Origin: Chloroherpetonaceae bacterium
Lineage (GTDB): Bacteria > Bacteroidota > Chlorobiia > Chlorobiales > Thermochlorobacteraceae
Length of the DNA stretch: 64,000 nt
Assembly: GCA_025056565.1 (NCBI GenBank)
Contig: JANWWA010000001.1
Span: forward strand, 62,001-126,000
Direction: 5' to 3'
Made by a program: the position numbers and the translations under genes. Below the pieces are notes generated by a model. The model searched no databases and had not been told where the DNA came from. It saw only the letters and a list, made by a program, of their open reading frames with translations. This document shows, piece by piece, positions 38,314 through 46,103 of this stretch. Positions within the stretch are counted from its first letter, which is position 1. Each line of letters opens with the position of its first letter.

Positions 38314-40443
38314 TTACTTCGTAATGCCAAGCTGGCTCATAATGAAAGCATACTCGAAGGCAATTTCTTTAATTCGGTCAAATCGACCGCTTGCACCGCC
38401 GTGTCCTGCGGACATATTGGTTTTAAGTAGCAAGGGGTTCTTGTCCGTTTTCAGCGCGCGTAGTTTGGCAACATACTTTGCTGGCTCCCAATACATCACT
38501 TGGCTATCGTTCAGCGATGTGGTAACCAGAATCGCAGGATAATTTTTTGCCGCCAAGTTCGTGTAGGGGCAGTATTGCTTGATGTAGTCATACTCTGCTT
38601 TGACTTTCGGGTTCCCCCACTCTAAAAATTCTCCTACAGTCAGGGGCAGACTTTCATCCAGCATTGTGTTGATGACATCGACAAATGGCACGCCTAAATG
38701 CGCCACTTTGCAGATGTCAGGTCGCATATTTAGCACTGCGCCAATCAGCAAGCCCCCTGCACTTGCGCCTTGAATCGCTAAGCGATTTGGCGAGGTGTAT
38801 TTTTCTTTGAAGAGATGCTCGGCACAAGCGATGAAGTCCGTAAAGGTGTTCATTTTCTTCATCATCTTGCCATTGTCGTGCCACTCTTCGCCCATCTCGC
38901 CACCGCCGCGAATGTGTGCAATTGCAAAGAGCATACCTCGCTCTAAGAGTGAGAGCCGTGCAATGCTGAAAGAGGCATCTATTGAGAACCCATATGAGCC
39001 ATAGCCGTAAAGCAAAGCAGGTGCAGACCCATCTTTCTTAAAGCCTTTCTTATAGACCAGCGAAATAGGAATTTTCGTACCATCTGATGCTGTTGCAAAA
39101 ATGCGCTCGCTCTGAAACTGTGACTTGTCATAACCACCTACCACCTCTGTTTCTTTGAGCAGCTTTTGCTCACGCGTATCCATATTGTGCTCAAACACTG
39201 ATGGGGGCGTTACCAGAGATTGATAGCCGTAGCGATACAGATTTGTCTCAAACTCTGGATTGGCGTAAGGATAGGCGTCGTAAGTCGGCTCAGGGAAAGA
39301 AATCTCGTGTGAAGTGTTGGTTGCAAAGTTTATGATGCGAATGCGTATTAGCCCACCCTCACGCTCATGCACAACCAGATGATTTTTGAATACATCTACT
39401 TCCTCGAGTTTGACTGCTGGGCGATGCGCAAGTAGTTCTGTCCATTCCGTTGGCTTTTCAACGGGTGCAGTCACCAGACGAAAGTTCTTAGCCTCTTTAT
39501 TGGTGCGAATGTAAAAGCGTCCATCACGGTGGTCGACAGTGTATTTGTGCTTTTCTTCGCGTGGCAGAATCACCTTGAAGTCGCCCATTGGTTTTTCGCT
39601 ATCGAGATACCAGAATTCATATGTTTCAGAGCTGGCTGAACCACGCAGAATAAACTTACCGTCGCGTGTGCGAGAGATAAAAAGCCGATAGAGTTCATCT
39701 TTTTCCTCGTACAGCAGGGCATCTTGCTCTACTGGCGTGCCGAGCATGTGCCGAAAGAGCTTGTGACTGCGTTTGGTGACAGGGTCTTCTTGCGTGTAAA
39801 ACAGCGTTTGATTGTCTGCTGCCCATTCTGCACCTGTTACGCGCTCAATGCGTTCTGGATAAATTTCGCCTGTTTTCAGATTTTTGATAAAAAGAAGGTA
39901 TTGGCGAAAGCCTGTAAAATCCAGCGAGTAGGCTAAAAGCTCACCGTTGTCGCTGACCTCATATGTGCCTAATGCAATAAACGGCTTGTCTTTGCCTAAT
40001 TCATTGAGGTCAATTAGAATCTCTTCCCTCCCTTCTTCCATTGAGCCTTGTTTGCGGCAGTAGATGCCGTATTGTTTGCCTTCTTCGTATCGCACATAAT
40101 ACCAGTATCCATTCTTCCGATATGGCACACTTAAATCCGTTTCTTTGATACGACCGCGAATCTCCTTGTAGAGGGTCTCTTCAAAGTCTTTAATCCCCGC
40201 TGTCATTGCGTCGGTGTAAGCATTTTCGGCTTCCAGATACTGAATGACTTCGGGGTTAGATTTCTCACGCAGCCAGTAGTAGTTATCGACGCGTGTCTCG
40301 CCGTGCAGGACATCTGTTTTAGGGATTTTCTTTGCTATTGGTGGCTTTGGCACAGACTTTTTCTGTGCTTCTGCTTCGGGCGATTCAATGAGTGATGTGA
40401 GTACGAGCATAGAAAGTAATGCAAAAAAGGTTTGTCGATGCAT
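38314..40443 (-). CDS. S9A prolyl oligopeptidase family protease (oligopeptidase B-like), exported
   Basis: 709 aa. ATG at 40443 gives a clean signal peptide (MHRQTFFALLSMLVLTSLIES...), so a TTG four codons upstream is not needed. The N-terminal seven-bladed propeller spans about 75-430. The C-terminal hydrolase domain has YGYGSYGFS, the serine in GASAGGLLIGAVL, the acid in TTSLNDSQV and the histidine in AGHGGASGRFD, all oligopeptidase B-like. Export to the periplasm is unusual for the cytosolic E. coli enzyme but frequent in Bacteroidota. It is 18 bp downstream of trpG. Confidence 0.92.
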   Translation of the reverse strand: MHRQTFFALLSMLVLTSLIESPEAEAQKKSVPKPPIAKKIPKTDVLHGETRVDNYYWLREKSNPEVIQYLEAENAYTDAMTAGIKDFEETLYKEIRGRIKETDLSVPYRKNGYWYYVRYEEGKQYGIYCRKQGSMEEGREEILIDLNELGKDKPFIALGTYEVSDNGELLAYSLDFTGFRQYLLFIKNLKTGEIYPERIERVTGAEWAADNQTLFYTQEDPVTKRSHKLFRHMLGTPVEQDALLYEEKDELYRLFISRTRDGKFILRGSASSETYEFWYLDSEKPMGDFKVILPREEKHKYTVDHRDGRFYIRTNKEAKNFRLVTAPVEKPTEWTELLAHRPAVKLEEVDVFKNHLVVHEREGGLIRIRIINFATNTSHEISFPEPTYDAYPYANPEFETNLYRYGYQSLVTPPSVFEHNMDTREQKLLKETEVVGGYDKSQFQSERIFATASDGTKIPISLVYKKGFKKDGSAPALLYGYGSYGFSIDASFSIARLSLLERGMLFAIAHIRGGGEMGEEWHDNGKMMKKMNTFTDFIACAEHLFKEKYTSPNRLAIQGASAGGLLIGAVLNMRPDICKVAHLGVPFVDVINTMLDESLPLTVGEFLEWGNPKVKAEYDYIKQYCPYTNLAAKNYPAILVTTSLNDSQVMYWEPAKYVAKLRALKTDKNPLLLKTNMSAGHGGASGRFDRIKEIAFEYAFIMSQLGITK

Positions 40444-40473
40444 TGTTTTTGACAAGGTGGCAAGTTACAAAAA

Positions 40474-41037
40474 CTACATTTCAAGGAAATTTTTGAGCAA
40501 TGCTTTGCCTTCGGTTGTCATAATTGACTCGGGGTGGAACTGCACGCCGTAGAGTTTTTTTGCTTCACAGGCAATGCCCATAATCAGCCCATCTGCAGTC
40601 CAAGCTGTAACAGCTAACGATGCTGGCAAACTTTCCCGCTCTACAATGAGCGAATGATAACGCGTTGCTTGAAATGGGTTTTTGATGCCTCTAAAAATTC
40701 CCTGACCGTTATGGTAAATTTCGGAGACTTTGCCATGCTTTGGCTCTGGTGCTCGCACTACTTTTCCACCTAAAGCCTCGCCAATTGATTGATGTCCCAA
40801 ACACACTCCTAAAATTGGAATTTCACCTTGCAAGGCTTGAACGAGTGGCACGGAAATGCCCGCTTCTTTCGGCGTGCATGGTCCAGGTGAAATCACAATC
40901 TTCTCAGGCTTCATCTGGCGAATATCGCTGATGCTTATTGCATCGTTACGATACACCACTACCTCAGCGCCCAGTTCGCCCAAGTATTGCACAAGGTTGT
41001 AGGTGAAGGAATCGTAGTTGTCTATGACGATAACCAT
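40474..41037 (-). CDS. trpG: Anthranilate synthase / aminodeoxychorismate synthase glutaminase subunit
   Basis: 187 aa class I glutamine amidotransferase. It begins VIVIDNYDSFTYNLVQYL; the catalytic cysteine is in GVCLGHQSIGEALGG and the His-Glu pair in YGVQFHPESI. It delivers ammonia to TrpE or PabB for anthranilate (tryptophan) or aminodeoxychorismate (folate) formation; such subunits often serve both. No trpE or pabB is adjacent. It lies 18 bp after bchD and 18 bp before the oligopeptidase gene, an unusual setting. Confidence 0.95.
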   Translation of the reverse strand: MVIVIDNYDSFTYNLVQYLGELGAEVVVYRNDAISISDIRQMKPEKIVISPGPCTPKEAGISVPLVQALQGEIPILGVCLGHQSIGEALGGKVVRAPEPKHGKVSEIYHNGQGIFRGIKNPFQATRYHSLIVERESLPASLAVTAWTADGLIMGIACEAKKLYGVQFHPESIMTTEGKALLKNFLEM

Positions 41038-41055
41038 TCTGGGAGATTAATTATT

Positions 41056-42888
41056 TCAAGTTGCAACTCGTGCCACTTCTGCAATCTGCTCGGCACGTGC
41101 ATTTGGCAAGTAGACATACTTGCCACCCAGCATTTCAGCCAGCTTTTTTGCTTCGCCTCTTGAGAGAAAAGTCATTTGCGTATCGACCACGATGCTTTGA
41201 ATGTTTTCAGCACGAATGAGTTTAGACAAATCCTCCAGTTCTTTTTGAATCTGCTCTTTGTTGCCTTGCGCGCTATCGAGTGCCACATTTGCACGCCCAT
41301 CGGTAATCAGCACCAGCGTGGCTTGCATTTGTCCCTTGGCACGCATTTGTGAGACGGTTTGCCACACTAAGAGCAACGCTGATGCCAATGGCGTGCCGCC
41401 GCCCGTCGGCAAGACGTCCAGTTCGCGCTTCGCACGCTCGACGCTCTGTGAAGGCGGCAGCAGCACCTCCGCTTTCTTACCACGAAAGGCAATCAGCGAG
41501 ACTTGATCGCGGTGCACATATGCGTTTTGCAAGAGATGTGCTACCGCTCCCTTAGCTTGCCGCATTCGGTTCAGTGCCATTGAACCTGACGCATCGACCG
41601 CAAAGACAAAGAGCGTGCCAGCTTTATCTCGAAATCGCTTGACTCGAATGTCATCTTTTTTGATGATGAAAGATTTTCTCTGGTCTTCTCGGTGGCGCAC
41701 GCGTTGCCAAGGTGCCGCAGCTAACATGGTCGGAATGAGCGCCAGCTTTCCTTCACGCAAGTGCCCGCTCACTGCACGCACATATTTGCCACGACGCATA
41801 TTTTCTGCCACGCTTCGCTTGCCTGACTTTCCTTTGCGCTGCTGCATTAGAGCAAAGTGTTGCAAGACATCGGGCAGCTCGGTCTCGACTGTCTCCAAAA
41901 GCATTTCTCGAATTTCTTCTGGCGATGGCATTTCGTTTGTGTCAGTTTGCTCGTTGCTCTCCGTGTTATCGTGACTTTGCGCAGGCTGCGGCGGCTCTTG
42001 CATCACTGTCTCAGGGGCTTTTTGTTCAGCTTGCTCCTCTGGCAAGCGCGTGGCGCGTGGCGCCAAAACCAACTTAGTGGCTAACTTCAAATCATCGTCA
42101 TCCACTTCACGACAACCTCTTAGCGCTGCACTGGCTGCTGCTGCTTTGGTTGCAAAGACATCGACACGATTACCCTCAATACCTAACTCGACTGCAGCTT
42201 GTGCTAAGGCTTCAATTTGTTCATCATACAGCACCACGTCTTTGAGGTCGGCACGTGCAGCTAAAATCAATGCCCGCAAAGCGTTTTCTTCTTCTTCAAT
42301 TTCAGCTTGCTGGTGCGCTCCTTTTACTTCGTGTGCTCGAACACGACGAATGACTTCCGCCCTTGTCTCCGCTTGGGTCTGTGCTGAAAATGGCACAATC
42401 AAGCCGATTCGGTCCAACAGCCCCATTCTCGCATTGCCATCGCTGGGGTCAAATGTGGCAATGAGCATAAACTTAGCTTCATGCACTGCAGAAAGCCCTT
42501 CTCGTTCCAGAAAGACCACTCCACGCGACATCGTTTCAATGAGATAGGCAGCCGTTGTATTGTCGAGCAAATTCAACGCATCAACATAGAGCACACCGCC
42601 GTTCGCTTTGGCAAGTAGCCCTCTTTCTATAACCCGCTTGCCTGTCGCTAGTGCGGCCTCAAGGTCTAAGCCCCCCAGCAAGCGGTCTTCAGTAACATTG
42701 ACGGGTAGTTCCACAAAAGGCGTTCCCTCAGGCAAGATTCGACTAAATGCTCTTGCCAACGTTGATTTGCCTGAGCCTACTGCTGCTGGAATAGCCACGC
42801 CGCCCAATGTCGGGTCAACTGCCAGCAACAGCAAGGCTTGCTTGGCTAAATCCATTCCCACGATTTCGTTAAATGAAAGTGGTCGCAT
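41056..42888 (-). CDS. bchD: Magnesium chelatase ATPase subunit D
   Basis: 610 aa subunit of Mg-protoporphyrin IX chelatase, the first committed enzyme of bacteriochlorophyll synthesis. The N-terminal AAA+ module carries GSGKSTLARAF at about 38-48 and ELPVNVTEDRLLGGLDLE. An acidic, Gln/Pro-rich linker covers about 285-335. A C-terminal von Willebrand A domain has an intact MIDAS motif DASGSM at about 430 and TDGRANVALD. BchI and BchH genes are not in the window. This is the clearest proof of phototrophy in the segment. A 155-bp gap lies upstream. Confidence 0.95.
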   Translation of the reverse strand: MRPLSFNEIVGMDLAKQALLLLAVDPTLGGVAIPAAVGSGKSTLARAFSRILPEGTPFVELPVNVTEDRLLGGLDLEAALATGKRVIERGLLAKANGGVLYVDALNLLDNTTAAYLIETMSRGVVFLEREGLSAVHEAKFMLIATFDPSDGNARMGLLDRIGLIVPFSAQTQAETRAEVIRRVRAHEVKGAHQQAEIEEEENALRALILAARADLKDVVLYDEQIEALAQAAVELGIEGNRVDVFATKAAAASAALRGCREVDDDDLKLATKLVLAPRATRLPEEQAEQKAPETVMQEPPQPAQSHDNTESNEQTDTNEMPSPEEIREMLLETVETELPDVLQHFALMQQRKGKSGKRSVAENMRRGKYVRAVSGHLREGKLALIPTMLAAAPWQRVRHREDQRKSFIIKKDDIRVKRFRDKAGTLFVFAVDASGSMALNRMRQAKGAVAHLLQNAYVHRDQVSLIAFRGKKAEVLLPPSQSVERAKRELDVLPTGGGTPLASALLLVWQTVSQMRAKGQMQATLVLITDGRANVALDSAQGNKEQIQKELEDLSKLIRAENIQSIVVDTQMTFLSRGEAKKLAEMLGGKYVYLPNARAEQIAEVARVAT

Positions 42889-43011
42889 TCTTGCTCAGAG
42901 TTTTTGCTGTCCAGAGAGATAAGCAGGTTGCACAGATACATGCATAAACGCGCAGCGACTTTGCGACATGTTCCTCACATCTTTCTTCTGCCAAGAGAGC
43001 CATCAAACAAA

Positions 43012-43031
43012 TGCACACATCTTGTTGTGCA
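43012..43031 (-). terminator. Weak hairpin terminator after the DUF4412-like gene
   Basis: TGCACA/TGTGCA stem (6 bp, 8-nt loop) on the minus strand followed by TTTGTTTG, beginning 13 bp after the stop at 43044. Confidence 0.35.
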
Positions 43032-43043
43032 ATTTTTCTACCA

Positions 43044-43682
43044 TTATCGCACTGTCGTGTCTTCATCTATCGGTCGGTATCCCTTTGGGATTTTGAACGC
43101 AGTGGGCGAAAAAGTTCTCTTGGTTACTCTTTTGGCGACTAGCAAAAGCACCTTGCCTTGCTCCTCAGCTCGCACTTTAAGCGGAAAGCCTGCCACCCCT
43201 GCCTTTTTCATCTCGTCAATCATTCTTGGACTTAAGCCAAGCAGCGTTACTGCACTTGCCAGTTTTGTTAGCTCATCACTGTCTAAAATTTCAGGGGTTG
43301 TCCATAACTCTATGGTGCGCAGTTTGGTTTTGAGTGTAAAGTGTTGGCAGCGATAGCCGAGTAGCGTTTCCTCGCCGTGCTTGTCTAAGGTATAGTTTTC
43401 AAACCGACCCAGCGTCTCACTTAGCCTTCTTGACTCAGCCAGTCCTACAATGTTGTAGGTCTTGCCGTAAGTGTTGAGCTTGTAAGCGGCACTGTCTTGC
43501 TTAGGAATAAGAAATTCGAAGGCTTGATTTTTGCCATCAAAGATGGCTTTGGCACCATATCGTGAGAGCATTATGACCAGATGACCATCTTTTACCTCAG
43601 GCGAGGCCACCGAAAAAAGAATCGCGCCTTCAAAAGGTTTTGGTGCAAAGGTCAGCAGTGCGAAGAAAATAATGTATATCAT
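43044..43682 (-). CDS. Secreted DUF4412-like protein
   Basis: 212 aa. The ATG at 43682 (MIYIIFFALLTF...) gives a short signal peptide; a GTG two codons upstream is in frame. The mature part has the DUF4412-like order: a variable N-terminal strand region, then GEETLLGYRCQHFTLKTKLRTIELWTTPEI and a C-terminal helix pair. Homologs are periplasmic or outer-membrane associated with a lipoprotein carrier-like fold; function is unknown. It follows the MlaE permease gene by 12 bp, so a link to lipid transport is possible. Confidence 0.65.
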   Translation of the reverse strand: MIYIIFFALLTFAPKPFEGAILFSVASPEVKDGHLVIMLSRYGAKAIFDGKNQAFEFLIPKQDSAAYKLNTYGKTYNIVGLAESRRLSETLGRFENYTLDKHGEETLLGYRCQHFTLKTKLRTIELWTTPEILDSDELTKLASAVTLLGLSPRMIDEMKKAGVAGFPLKVRAEEQGKVLLLVAKRVTKRTFSPTAFKIPKGYRPIDEDTTVR

Positions 43683-43700
43683 TTGCACACGGTTATAGCG

Positions 43701-44441
43701 CTAAAAGAGAAAGAGCCAAAGAAAATAATCACCGATGAGAATGGTTGCAGAGGAGACGACGAAACTGCGAATGGTTGCCATACCCACGCCCTCAGCCCCC
43801 CCATCGGTGCGAAAGCCAATGTGGCAGCCGATAGCAGAGGTCATCAAGCCGAAAATCGCTGCTTTGAGCAATGCCCCTGAGACGTCTTCGAGGTAGAAAA
43901 AATTTTTGAGCGAATCGAAAAAGCCCGATGCGGTTAGTCCCAGAAATGATGAGGAGACTACAAACGCGCCTGCAATGGCCACAAGGTTAGCAAAGATGAC
44001 CAGAATTGGCATCATTAGCGTGGTTGCCAAAATTCGCGGCATCGCAAGGTACCTTACAGGGTTAATCGCCATTGTTTCCAGCGCATCAATTTGTTCTGTT
44101 ACCTTCATGGTTCCTATCTCCGCTGCGATCGATGCACCGACCCGACCCGCAATAATGATACCCGTTAGCACAGGGCCCAGTTCAATAATAATCACTCGCG
44201 ACGTGATACCGCCTACCAGACTCATTGGCGCAAGACCTTTCATCTGGTATGCGGCTTGCCAAGCAGCAATTGCACCGGTGAAAATAGAGACCAACACCAC
44301 CAGTGGCAGCGAATCGACACCGATATGTGCCATCTGCGTAATAAGTAGCTGGCGGTCTTTCCAAAGGCGCGGTAGGGATTTGAGTACGCCGCCAAATAAA
44401 ATTGCAAGCTCGCCAATCTCCGTAAAAAAGTTTACCACCAT
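43701..44441 (-). CDS. MlaE-family ABC transporter permease (lipid transport)
   Basis: 246 aa with about five to six membrane helices. Family features are ITQMAHIGVDSLPLVVLVSIFTGAI, the conserved ELGPVLTGIIIAGRVGASIAAEIGTMKVTEQIDALE, and the C-terminal HIGFRTDGGAEGVG. MlaE-type permeases move phospholipids between inner and outer membrane with an ATPase (MlaF) and an MCE protein (MlaD). Neither partner is adjacent here: the upstream gene is a band-7 protein and the downstream one is DUF4412-like. The permease call itself is secure. Confidence 0.93.
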   Translation of the reverse strand: MVVNFFTEIGELAILFGGVLKSLPRLWKDRQLLITQMAHIGVDSLPLVVLVSIFTGAIAAWQAAYQMKGLAPMSLVGGITSRVIIIELGPVLTGIIIAGRVGASIAAEIGTMKVTEQIDALETMAINPVRYLAMPRILATTLMMPILVIFANLVAIAGAFVVSSSFLGLTASGFFDSLKNFFYLEDVSGALLKAAIFGLMTSAIGCHIGFRTDGGAEGVGMATIRSFVVSSATILIGDYFLWLFLF

Positions 44442-44646
44442 ACGGACACCGCTGCTCTACGAATCTGGCTATAGACTATCGCTCTCTGCGATAACTTAGG
44501 CAGTTTGGTTTCTTTTCTTTTCAACTATTAGAGCTTGCACTGTTTTCTTAACACACCTTTGCCATACAGTGGCTCGCAGCGCGACTGATGCCACAAGCCA
44601 TCACAGCGATGTTTTTTTTCATCGCTCAATGATTTTGTTAATGCTC

Positions 44647-45621
44647 TTATGCCTTCGGTTTCGTTTGCACAGAGGGCATAAAGACCGTTGGCTGACTGCT
44701 GCCATCTGCGTGCAAATTGCCGCTTAGCGCCATCAATTGCTGCAAGGTGCGTGTCATACCTTCTACTGAGCCATCGAGGAAGATGACATTTCCCTTACCA
44801 TTTTCAGCAAAGTTTTTGATGGCTTCTGTCCACATTGAGAAGAGAATAAATGATGCATCAAGGTTTGCCGCTTCCATTTCTTTGGCGGCATTTTTCATAC
44901 CGCGTGCCACTTCTTCTCGGAAGAGCGCAATGCCTTGACCGCGTAGCTGTGCGGCTTGCCGTTCCGCCTCTGCTGCAATTTTAATTGCATTGCCTTCTGC
45001 TTCGGCTTGCTTTGTTTTGGTGATAAGTAGCGCCTGACCTTCGTTCTCCGCTGCAGCCTTAAGATTTTTAGATGCTACCACTTGCGACATTGAGCGCATA
45101 ATTGCCTCATCGAAGGTGATGTCATTGATTTGCAAGTCAATCAAGTGGTAGCCCCACGATTCCAGTGTTTGGTCGACCTGTTCTTTGACATATTGCACAA
45201 TTTCAGAACGCAAGCCCAAAATTTCTGCCTGTCGTTTTTTTGCCACAAAGCCTCGCACTGTGCCTTCTACGGTGCGTACCAAAGCTTGCATAAAGTTTTG
45301 CTCATTGATAAACTTGAATGCCACGTTTTTAATTGTTTCCTCTTCTTGGTTGAGTACTGAGTAGACCAAGAGCGATTTGAAATTCACATTTGCTTGATCT
45401 TCCGTAATCGCTTGAAATTCCAGCTCTGCTGAGCGATTTTGAACGGAGATGCGCATTTCAACTTTCTCGAGAATCGGCAACTTGAAGTTCAAGCCGGGGC
45501 GCATCACGCGCTTATACTGACCAAACTGTGTTACAACCGCTACCGTGCCTTGCTTGACCGTCACAAAGCATTGTAACAGAAGCAGTGCCAGAAGAACGAG
45601 GAGAACGATACCAACTGTCAT
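44647..45621 (-). CDS. SPFH/band 7 (stomatin-like, QmcA-type) membrane protein
   Basis: 324 aa. An N-terminal anchor (about 3-24) is followed by the SPFH domain (about 25-200), which starts KQGTVAVVTQFGQYKRVMRPGLNFKLP. A coiled coil rich in Ala, Glu and Gln (about 195-255, with TKQAEAEGNAIKIAAEAERQA) mediates oligomers. Such proteins organise membrane microdomains and often modulate FtsH-type proteases. It is 13 bp after the DUF2752 gene, so co-transcribed. No NfeD partner is adjacent. Confidence 0.92.
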   Translation of the reverse strand: MTVGIVLLVLLALLLLQCFVTVKQGTVAVVTQFGQYKRVMRPGLNFKLPILEKVEMRISVQNRSAELEFQAITEDQANVNFKSLLVYSVLNQEEETIKNVAFKFINEQNFMQALVRTVEGTVRGFVAKKRQAEILGLRSEIVQYVKEQVDQTLESWGYHLIDLQINDITFDEAIMRSMSQVVASKNLKAAAENEGQALLITKTKQAEAEGNAIKIAAEAERQAAQLRGQGIALFREEVARGMKNAAKEMEAANLDASFILFSMWTEAIKNFAENGKGNVIFLDGSVEGMTRTLQQLMALSGNLHADGSSQPTVFMPSVQTKPKA

Positions 45622-45634
45622 AGCTACTATTTCC

Positions 45635-46084
45635 TCAGTTTGGTGTTAAGAAAACATTGCAAAGTAAAGAAAAACCAGTCCAAGCCAAAAGGGCAGCATG
45701 CACCAGTAGGTCGAGCGTTATCCAGCGCTTCAGGCAGAGCGTTCTCATTAAGCCTGCAAGCAGGGCAGTGCGCCACACTATTTCCACAATGCAGAGCAGA
45801 AAAAGAGGTAAGCTCATTGCATTAAGCCGCTTAGCGCGCATGAAGTTACCAGCGGTGAGCTGCTGCCAGTCGCGTGTGATGCCACAGAAAGGACACGGCT
45901 TCCCTGTTCGCGCCTGATACCAGCAGGTCGAGAGGGCTGGGAACACTTTTGCAAGCTGAGGCGAAAGCAGCGGGAAACATAGTCCATACACGCACAGCAG
46001 CAGCAAGACCCAGTTTACCACACGAACCCCCTCGTAGAGGGTGCTGGGTGATGATAGCGTGCTTTCAGCTAATTGAGCTCGCAT
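45635..46084 (-). CDS. DUF2752 small membrane protein
   Basis: 149 aa. Membrane helices at about 25-45, 90-115 and 125-145. The diagnostic motif of DUF2752, CPFCGITRDW, follows the first helix and loop (about 70-79). Function is unknown; the CxxC pair could bind metal or be redox active. It is 19 bp downstream of the pseudokinase gene and 13 bp ahead of the SPFH gene. Confidence 0.82.
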   Translation of the reverse strand: MRAQLAESTLSSPSTLYEGVRVVNWVLLLLCVYGLCFPLLSPQLAKVFPALSTCWYQARTGKPCPFCGITRDWQQLTAGNFMRAKRLNAMSLPLFLLCIVEIVWRTALLAGLMRTLCLKRWITLDLLVHAALLAWTGFSLLCNVFLTPN

Positions 46085-46103
46085 ATTTTCTGGTCGTGCC
46101 CCT

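Noticed and set aside
42050-42547. Open frame of 165 codons opposite bchD
   Set aside because: Ala/Ser/Thr-rich shadow of the AAA+ module with no independent support.
43906-44499. Long open frame (197 codons) on the plus strand opposite the MlaE-type permease gene
   Set aside because: Its translation is Ser/Thr/Ile-rich with no family motif, and the minus-strand MlaE reading explains the conservation.
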